Source: GCA-2746795 sp964643965 (GTDB taxonomy: Bacteria > Chloroflexota > Anaerolineae > Promineifilales > Promineifilaceae). Taken from it: DNA of 7,470 nucleotides. Each line of letters starts with the position of its first letter. Positions within the stretch are counted from its first letter, which is position 1. Below the pieces are notes generated by a model. It did no database searches. It was not told the origin of the DNA and saw only the letters and a program-made list of their open reading frames with translations. A program made the translations under genes and the position numbers. Shown in pieces: positions 1-3,958 of this stretch. The stretch spans positions 1 through 7,470 of the forward strand of contig CAZXVH010000164.1 in assembly GCA_964643965.1 (NCBI GenBank), read 5' to 3'.

Positions 1-654
1 AAATGGCGCAGCGCCCAAAACATCGTCTTCCGTCAGGGCTACGGTCTCACCGAAGTAGGCCCCAACTGTTTCAGCATGACTGACGAAGATTCTGTGCCGA
101 AAACAGGCAGCGTGGGTCGGCCTATTTTCCACAGCGAGATGCGTTTAATTGACGAAAATGGCAAGGATGTCGGCGTTGGGCAAACGGGCGAACTGCTCAT
201 CAAAGGGCCACACGTCTGCGCTGGCTACTGGCGCAATCCTGAAGCCACCGCCAAAGCGCTGGTTGATGGCTGGTTCCACACCGGCGACACTGCCCGCCGC
301 GACGAAGATGGCTTTTACACCATCGTCGGCCGCGCTAAAGATATGATCATCAGTGGCGGCGAGAACGTCTATGCCGCCGAAGTGGAAGCGGTATTTTTGG
401 AACACCCGGCCGTTTCTGGCGCGGCGCTCATTGGCAAACCAGATGAGAAATGGGGCGAAGTGGGCTTGATGGTCGTCGTCACCGAAAAAGGTCAAAGCGC
501 CACCGCCGATGAATTGATTACCTTCTGTCGCCAACGGTTGGCCCGCTACAAAGCGCCCAAAGAGATCATCTTCGCTGATGAACTGCCTTATTCGCCCTAT
601 GGCAAAGTTGAAAAGATAAAACTGAAAGAAAAATACGTAAAAAGTGATTCATGA
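1..654 (+). CDS. Acyl-CoA synthetase (AMP-binding/ANL family), C-terminal part, 5' end outside window
   Basis: This is the last 217 residues of an ATP-dependent acid-CoA ligase, which forms an acyl-adenylate and then an acyl-CoA. The reading frame is open from base 1, so the N-terminal part lies upstream. Visible ANL motifs, in fragment numbering, are GYGLTEVG at 14-21 (A5), HTGD ending at Asp96 (A7), GRAKDMIISGGENV at 110-123 followed by EVE (A8 and the hinge to the small C-terminal domain), and PYGKVEKIKL, whose Lys202 sits where the catalytic A10 lysine is expected. The order and spacing are those of medium/long-chain fatty-acid or aromatic-acid CoA ligases. Substrate specificity is set in the missing part and cannot be named. 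The TGA stop overlaps the ribosome binding site of the next gene, which supports a shared operon. Family certain, substrate unknown. Confidence 0.95.
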   Translation, partial: KWRSAQNIVFRQGYGLTEVGPNCFSMTDEDSVPKTGSVGRPIFHSEMRLIDENGKDVGVGQTGELLIKGPHVCAGYWRNPEATAKALVDGWFHTGDTARRDEDGFYTIVGRAKDMIISGGENVYAAEVEAVFLEHPAVSGAALIGKPDEKWGEVGLMVVVTEKGQSATADELITFCRQRLARYKAPKEIIFADELPYSPYGKVEKIKLKEKYVKSDS

Positions 655-656
655 GG
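653..656 (+). promoter_or_regulatory. Ribosome binding site of the hydrolase gene
   Basis: GAGG lies 8 nt before the ATG at 665 and overlaps the TGA stop of the ligase gene. It favours ATG 665 over the in-frame GTG at 644, which would lie inside the ligase gene with no such motif at a suitable distance. Confidence 0.7.
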
Positions 657-664
657 TTGAAATT

Positions 665-1480
665 ATGCCAACTGTAACCGCCAATAACATCAACATATAT
701 TACGAAAGCAACGGTTCTGGTGAGCCGCTCCTGCTCATTTCTGGCCTGGGCTACAACATGTGGCAGTGGCACAAGATGGCGCCTGGGTTGGCCGAGTCGT
801 TCCAGGTGATTACGCTGGATAATCGCGGCGTGGGGCAGACAGACAAACCAGCAGGGCCGTACAGCGCTGCGTTATTAGCCGCCGACATTGCCGCCTTACT
901 CACCGCTCTCGACATTCCCAAAGCCCATATCATGGGACACAGCATGGGCGGTTTTATCGCTCAGGAAATGGCGCTTAGCTACCCCGATAAGGTCGATAAA
1001 CTGATTCTAGCCTCGACCAATTTCGGCGGCCCACACCACCTGCCCATCACCCCAGAAGCGATGGCTGTGCTTGGCGACACCACCAGCGACCCCGTCACCC
1101 GCTTCAAAAATGGACTGGCTGTCAGCACAGCGCCCGGCTGGTCAGAAAATAATGAGGCGATGATTGCCGACTGGTTAACCTGGCGCATGGCGAATCTCGT
1201 TGATCCGGCTGCGTATCAGGCACAAATGGCAATCGGCCTCAGTTTGCTTTCTGAAGAAGCATGTTTTGAAAACAGGCTGCCCGACGTTCAAGCCGAAACG
1301 CTCATTCTTTTTGGCGAATATGACAAAGTGGTGCCACCGGGCAATGCTGAATTATTGGCCGCCAAAATCCCGAACAGCTCCATTCATTTCTTGCCTGACG
1401 CGGGGCATTTCTTCCCCATGGAAACACCAGAGGCAGCAAATGAAGCAGTTGTGGCGTTTTTAAGAGGAAACCATGAATGA
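665..1480 (+). CDS. Alpha/beta-fold hydrolase (3-oxoadipate enol-lactonase-like)
   Basis: A 271-residue alpha/beta hydrolase of normal family length, with no signal peptide, so probably cytoplasmic. The nucleophile elbow GHSMGG places the catalytic serine at Ser93. GEYDKVVPP gives the acid Asp220 and DAGHFF gives the histidine His248, so the triad is complete and in the right order. The N-terminal ISGLGYN (26-31) is the oxyanion-hole region, and DNRGVGQTDKP (52-62) is typical of the PcaD/BphD-like esterase and lactonase group. The ATG at 665 is chosen because it has a well-spaced GAGG; an in-frame GTG at 644 would add seven residues. The gene begins 10 nt after the CoA-ligase stop and lies before the thiolase, so a hydrolytic step (ester, lactone or thioester) in the same catabolic route is likely, but the substrate is inference only. 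Confidence 0.9.
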   Translation: MPTVTANNINIYYESNGSGEPLLLISGLGYNMWQWHKMAPGLAESFQVITLDNRGVGQTDKPAGPYSAALLAADIAALLTALDIPKAHIMGHSMGGFIAQEMALSYPDKVDKLILASTNFGGPHHLPITPEAMAVLGDTTSDPVTRFKNGLAVSTAPGWSENNEAMIADWLTWRMANLVDPAAYQAQMAIGLSLLSEEACFENRLPDVQAETLILFGEYDKVVPPGNAELLAAKIPNSSIHFLPDAGHFFPMETPEAANEAVVAFLRGNHE

Positions 1481-1486
1481 AAACCC

Positions 1487-1536
1487 GGGAGCGCAGGCGT
1501 CTCGCCTGCCAGGGCGGACGGGACGTCCGCGCTCCC
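1487..1536. repeat. Palindromic intergenic repeat: two hairpins inside an outer stem
   Basis: The outer arms GGGAGC (1487-1492) and GCTCCC (1531-1536) are reverse complements. They enclose two perfect 7-bp hairpins: GCAGGCG/CGCCTGC (1493-1499 and 1503-1509, loop TCT) and GCGGACG/CGTCCGC (1514-1520 and 1524-1530, loop GGA), separated by four bases. The whole can fold as a three-way junction in RNA or single-stranded DNA. It starts 6 nt after the hydrolase stop and ends just before the thiolase ribosome binding site. The composition and design look like a dispersed REP/MITE-type element. Copies elsewhere in the genome cannot be seen from here. Confidence 0.8.
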
Positions 1537-1543
1537 AGGTATG

Positions 1544-1550
1544 AAGGAGA
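1544..1550 (+). promoter_or_regulatory. Ribosome binding site of the thiolase gene
   Basis: AAGGAGA carries GGAG at 1546-1549, 6 nt before the ATG at 1556. It lies downstream of the in-frame ATG at 1541, so it supports 1556 and argues against 1541. Confidence 0.75.
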
Positions 1551-1555
1551 ATTTG

Positions 1556-2818
1556 ATGAAAAGTAGAAAATTAGGGCGAGGCGTCGCCGTGGTCGGCGCA
1601 GGGATGAGCCAATTTGGCGCCTTCCCGGAGAAAACGACGCGCGACCTCTTTGTGGAAGCGTTTCAGGAGTTGCGGACTTCAGTCGATAAGGGGCTGGAAC
1701 CCAACGACATTGAAGCGTTATATATCGGCAATTACAGCAGTGAACTGTTTGAAGGGCAAGGCCATACCGCGCCCATCATGGCCGATTGGGTGGGACTGAC
1801 ACCGCGCCCCGCCACCCGCATCGAAGACGCCTGCGCCAGTTCCGGCGTGGCCTTGCGCCAGGGTTTGTTGGCGATTGCCTCGGGCGCGTATGACGTGGTG
1901 TTGGTGGGCGGCATTGAAAAGATGAACAATCTGCCCATCGCCGCCGTAACGGAAGTATTAGCCACGGCCGGTGACATGTTGTATGAAATTCCGGCCGGCT
2001 TCACCTTCCCTGGTTTTTACGCCACCATGGCCACGGCCTACATGCACCGCTACGGCGCTGTGCCGGAAGCACTCATGCAGGTTGCCAAGAAAAATCATGA
2101 CAACGGCGCTTTGAATCCCAAAGCGCAGTTCAACAGTACCATCGCCGATGTGATGGCCGCTAAACAGCGCAGCGCTGAGAAAAAGGGACGGCCGATTCCC
2201 ACCTGGGAGAACGAGATGGCCTTCCTGCATGACGACCGCGCCAACCCGATGATTGCCTGGCCTTTACGTTTGTTTGATTGCTCACCGGTGACGGATGGGG
2301 CAACGGCCGTGCTCCTGGTCAGTGAGGAAATCGCCAAACAATATACCGACGATCCCGTCTACATCATCGGCTCCGGGCAAGCCAGCGATGGCGCTCTGCA
2401 CGACCGCCCTGACCTGACCACCATCGGCGCGGCCAAACACGCCAGCCAGATGGCTTATGAGATGGCCGGCGTCACCCCCGCCGACATCAAAATCGCTGAA
2501 GTCCATGACTGCTTCACCATCGCCGAAATCATCGCCACCGAAGACCTGGGCTTTTTCGCCCCCGGCACAGGCCACGAAGCGGCCGAAGAAGGGCTGACGA
2601 CTCGACATGGACCCAAGCCCATCAACACTTCGGGCGGCTTGAAGTCAAAAGGTCATCCGGTAGGCGCTTCAGGCACGGGGCAGGCGGTGGAAATCTTCAA
2701 GCAAATGCGTGGCCAAGCCGACGCCCGCCAGGTGGAGCGCGATGTCGATCTGGCTCTCACTCACAATGTCGGCGGCACGGGACAAACGGCCGTTGTCCAC
2801 ATTTACGAACGGAGATGA
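1556..2818 (+). CDS. Thiolase family protein (SCP-x/SCP2-thiolase-like acyl-CoA acyltransferase)
   Basis: A 420-residue thiolase-superfamily enzyme. Such enzymes cleave 3-ketoacyl-CoA with CoA or catalyse the reverse condensation. The nucleophile is Cys93 in DACASSG. The second half holds VHDCFT (His317, Cys319), NTSGGLKSKGHPVGASG with the active-site His367, and a C-terminal HNVGGTG (His403). HDCF and GHPVGASG, with no classic C-x-G near the C-terminus, place it with the SCP-x/archaeal-type thiolases rather than with FadA or PhaA. These thiolases commonly work in complex with a DUF35 zinc-ribbon/OB-fold protein, and such a protein is encoded next. ATG 1556 is preferred for its well-spaced GGAG; ATG 1541 would add five residues. 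The substrate could be a fatty, steroid-side-chain or other 3-ketoacyl-CoA. The family is secure, the direction of the reaction is not. Confidence 0.93.
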   Translation: MKSRKLGRGVAVVGAGMSQFGAFPEKTTRDLFVEAFQELRTSVDKGLEPNDIEALYIGNYSSELFEGQGHTAPIMADWVGLTPRPATRIEDACASSGVALRQGLLAIASGAYDVVLVGGIEKMNNLPIAAVTEVLATAGDMLYEIPAGFTFPGFYATMATAYMHRYGAVPEALMQVAKKNHDNGALNPKAQFNSTIADVMAAKQRSAEKKGRPIPTWENEMAFLHDDRANPMIAWPLRLFDCSPVTDGATAVLLVSEEIAKQYTDDPVYIIGSGQASDGALHDRPDLTTIGAAKHASQMAYEMAGVTPADIKIAEVHDCFTIAEIIATEDLGFFAPGTGHEAAEEGLTTRHGPKPINTSGGLKSKGHPVGASGTGQAVEIFKQMRGQADARQVERDVDLALTHNVGGTGQTAVVHIYERR

Positions 2819-2833
2819 AAAATAATTAATAAT

Positions 2834-2905
2834 GAATGGTGAATTGTGAATGGTGAACGCGCCAGTTCACAATTCACAATTAATTATTCACAATTCATTA
2901 TTCAA
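2834..2905. repeat. A/T-rich heptamer hairpin repeat between thiolase and DUF35 genes
   Basis: The left arm is made of heptamers of the type GAATGGT, GAATTGT, GAATGGT (2834-2854). After the loop GCGCCA (2859-2864) the complementary heptamers ATTCACA run back. Bases 2842-2858 pair with 2865-2881 as a 17-bp stem with one mismatch (2852/2871), and further ATTCACA/ATTCATT units extend to about 2902. The element starts soon after the thiolase stop and ends at the next ribosome binding site. It looks like a mobile or expanded short-repeat hairpin, similar in design to the heptamer repeats (STRR) known from cyanobacteria. In mRNA it would put a stable stem between two cistrons. Confidence 0.75.
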
Positions 2906-2910
2906 GAGGG
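2906..2910 (+). promoter_or_regulatory. Ribosome binding site of the DUF35 gene
   Basis: GAGGG sits 4 nt before ATG 2915 but only 1 nt before ATG 2912, so 2915 is favoured. A more upstream in-frame ATG at 2846 is inside the hairpin repeat and is unlikely. Confidence 0.6.
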
Positions 2911-2914
2911 TATG

Positions 2915-3346
2915 ATGAACGAATCGAGTTTTACTGAAAACAGTTTCCAAAACTATCTCCAAAACAAGCAGTTGATGGGGGCAAAATGTCAGGATTGTGG
3001 CAGTCTATTTTTGCCACCCCGTCCTATGTGTCCCCAATGTCATGGCAGCAGTATGAGTTGGCAAAAAATGACAGGCAAAGGGGAATTGGCGGCGTTCACG
3101 GCCGTTTTCATCGGACCCAATGCCATGATTGAAGCAGGGTACGACCGAACTAATCCCTACATGAGCGGCATCGTCAAACTGGCGGAAGGGCCATTCATCA
3201 GCGCCCAAATCTTGGGGCTGGATGCGGTTGCGCCTGATGTAGACGACATTGGCACACCCTTAACCGTGCAGTTCATTGAGCGTGGTGATGGCGAGGCGAA
3301 GCGAACTTTTTTAGCGTTTGCCACACAACCGTCTGAGTTAATTTAG
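2915..3346 (+). CDS. Zn-ribbon/OB-fold (DUF35 family) acyl-CoA-binding partner of the thiolase
   Basis: A 143-residue DUF35 protein with an N-terminal helix, a rubredoxin-like zinc ribbon and an OB fold. The zinc ligands are Cys25/Cys28 (KCQDC) and Cys39/Cys42 (CPQC). The ribbon is preceded by a helical stretch (FQNYLQNKQLMG) and followed by KGELAAFTAVFIGP, the first strands of the OB domain. The protein ends in a strand, FLAFATQ. In described systems (archaeal thiolase/HMG-CoA synthase complexes; the ChsH2/Ltp2-type steroid aldolase) this family binds the acyl-CoA and links or stabilises thiolase-fold partners. Its place directly after the thiolase fits that role. The start is chosen from the GAGGG at 2906-2910; starting at 2846 would add residues encoded by the palindromic repeat. 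Its stop codon overlaps, on the other strand, the stop of the PIN-toxin remnant. Confidence 0.92.
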   Translation: MNESSFTENSFQNYLQNKQLMGAKCQDCGSLFLPPRPMCPQCHGSSMSWQKMTGKGELAAFTAVFIGPNAMIEAGYDRTNPYMSGIVKLAEGPFISAQILGLDAVAPDVDDIGTPLTVQFIERGDGEAKRTFLAFATQPSELI

Positions 3347-3501
3347 ATGGTACTCAGCAGTTTTACTGGATACGCTTGTACCTTTACATCTGATGTAACT
3401 AATATCAGATTTCGTTGCAGCGCTTGTTTCCAAGTAATGGGTAAGCGATTATCACCGGTGATAAACCAGAGGAATACATGTGTGTCTAACAATAATTCCA
3501 T
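3343..3501 (-). pseudogene. PIN-domain (VapC-type) toxin remnant with internal deletion
   Basis: Downstream of the antitoxin, after 6 nt, an ATG opens a 52-codon frame. It begins MELLLDTHVFLWFITGDNRL, the standard N-terminus of VapC-like PIN RNases including the first metal-binding Asp6, and ends with LILVTSDVKVQAYPVKLL, the standard PIN C-terminus (Asp38 in VTSD). Family members are about 125-135 residues long, so roughly 75 residues are missing between WKQA and LQRN. The missing part carries the conserved central Glu (usually in WE-L/I) and the DPFDR-type Asp. The reading frame is intact across the joint. With two or more catalytic acids gone it should not be an active nuclease. It ends 1 bp past the antiparallel stop of the DUF35 gene. 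Alternative: a still-translated mini-protein that binds the antitoxin. Confidence 0.8.
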
Positions 3502-3507
3502 AGCCAA

Positions 3508-3744
3508 TCAGCCTTCGAATGCTTGCAAGATATGTTCTGGCAGGGGATCGTCGAAATCGTCAGGCACAACGAACTCTCCAGCACATAATCCGAAGGGGCG
3601 TAACTGAGAAGAAGGTGACAATATGGGTTTTATTTCTGCGATTGGTTTGTCATCGCGCAAAATAAGCAAAGTTTCACCGCTCTCAACGCGCTGTAAATAT
3701 TTCAGGAAATCGTCCTTAACATGGTCAATGCTTATTGTAATCAT
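3508..3744 (-). CDS. Phd/YefM-type antitoxin of a type II toxin-antitoxin module
   Basis: A 78-residue protein of normal antitoxin length. Residues 1-40 (MITISIDHVKDDFLKYLQRV, ESGETLLILRDDKPIAEIKP) match the Phd/YefM DNA-binding half: a short strand, a helix, then the GETLLILRDDKPIAEI strand pair. The C-terminal part (PFGLCAGEFVVPDDFDDPLP, then HILQAFEG) is the acidic toxin-binding tail seen in antitoxins paired with PIN toxins. A TTG one codon upstream is possible, but the ATG is favoured because the predicted transcription start falls on it. No Shine-Dalgarno is visible. The gene is antisense to the surrounding operon and its toxin is broken, so this is an orphaned antitoxin. It may repress its own promoter or neutralise related toxins elsewhere. 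Confidence 0.85.
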   Translation of the reverse strand: MITISIDHVKDDFLKYLQRVESGETLLILRDDKPIAEIKPILSPSSQLRPFGLCAGEFVVPDDFDDPLPEHILQAFEG

Positions 3745-3746
3745 CA

Positions 3747-3759
3747 AATCATTATGATT
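3747..3759. promoter_or_regulatory. Palindrome over the antitoxin -10 box, candidate autoregulatory operator
   Basis: AATCAT and ATGATT flank a single central T, giving a perfect 13-nt palindrome. It lies immediately upstream of the antitoxin ATG and fully covers the predicted -10 hexamer. Phd/YefM antitoxins bind short palindromes at their own promoter, so this is the natural operator candidate. Binding itself is inference. Confidence 0.5.
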
Positions 3760-3779
3760 CAGAAATGGGTTGATGGCAA
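3751..3779 (-). promoter_or_regulatory. Sigma70-like promoter of the antitoxin gene (probably leaderless)
   Basis: On the - strand the -35 box TTGCCA (3779-3774) and -10 box CATAAT (3756-3751) each match consensus at five of six bases and are 17 bp apart. Six bases separate the -10 box from the A of the ATG at 3744, so transcription would start on the start codon itself. That agrees with the absence of a Shine-Dalgarno. Confidence 0.6.
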
Positions 3780-3958
3780 GAGGTGAATTAAAAAAACTGA
3801 CTGATTTCTAAGTCGATGGAGGTAAATATGTAGAGATGAAATTACCAATGAAGGCGCAAGCGAGTTCGCAGATTTTCCTTGTGAACGCTAACTTTGCGCG
3901 AGCTTTTAGATATATTTAAAAATGTTCCCAAACTCTAAATTCCCTGGAGGAAAGAGAA
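3760..3958. other. Non-coding gap between toxin-antitoxin module and transporter operon
   Basis: I see no gene here. On the + strand GGAGG at 3818-3822 precedes an ATG (3828) that is followed directly by TAG. An imperfect inverted repeat has arms GCGCAA (3854-3859) and TTGCGC (3894-3899). An A/T-rich stretch at 3904-3922 may hold the promoter of the binding-protein gene, but no -35/-10 pair with good match and spacing can be singled out. The segment is more A/T-rich than the flanking operon genes. Confidence 0.5.
3946..3950 (+). promoter_or_regulatory. Ribosome binding site of the tandem binding-protein gene
   Basis: GGAGG, the strongest Shine-Dalgarno in the window, lies 8 nt before the ATG at 3959. 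It fits a highly translated extracellular binding protein. Confidence 0.75.

Noticed and set aside
3347..3607. An 86-codon + strand frame directly after the DUF35 stop
   Set aside because: It is antisense to the antitoxin and toxin remnant, has no ribosome binding site and its product resembles no family; the - strand frames explain the region.
3854..3899. Inverted repeat GCGCAA/TTGCGC as a terminator
   Set aside because: Only six perfect pairs at the ends, a poorly matched interior and no clean T-run; too weak to call.
3879..3916. Promoter for the binding-protein gene (TTGTGA with TATATT)
   Set aside because: The spacer is 26 bp, well outside the usual range, and no better pair was found nearby.
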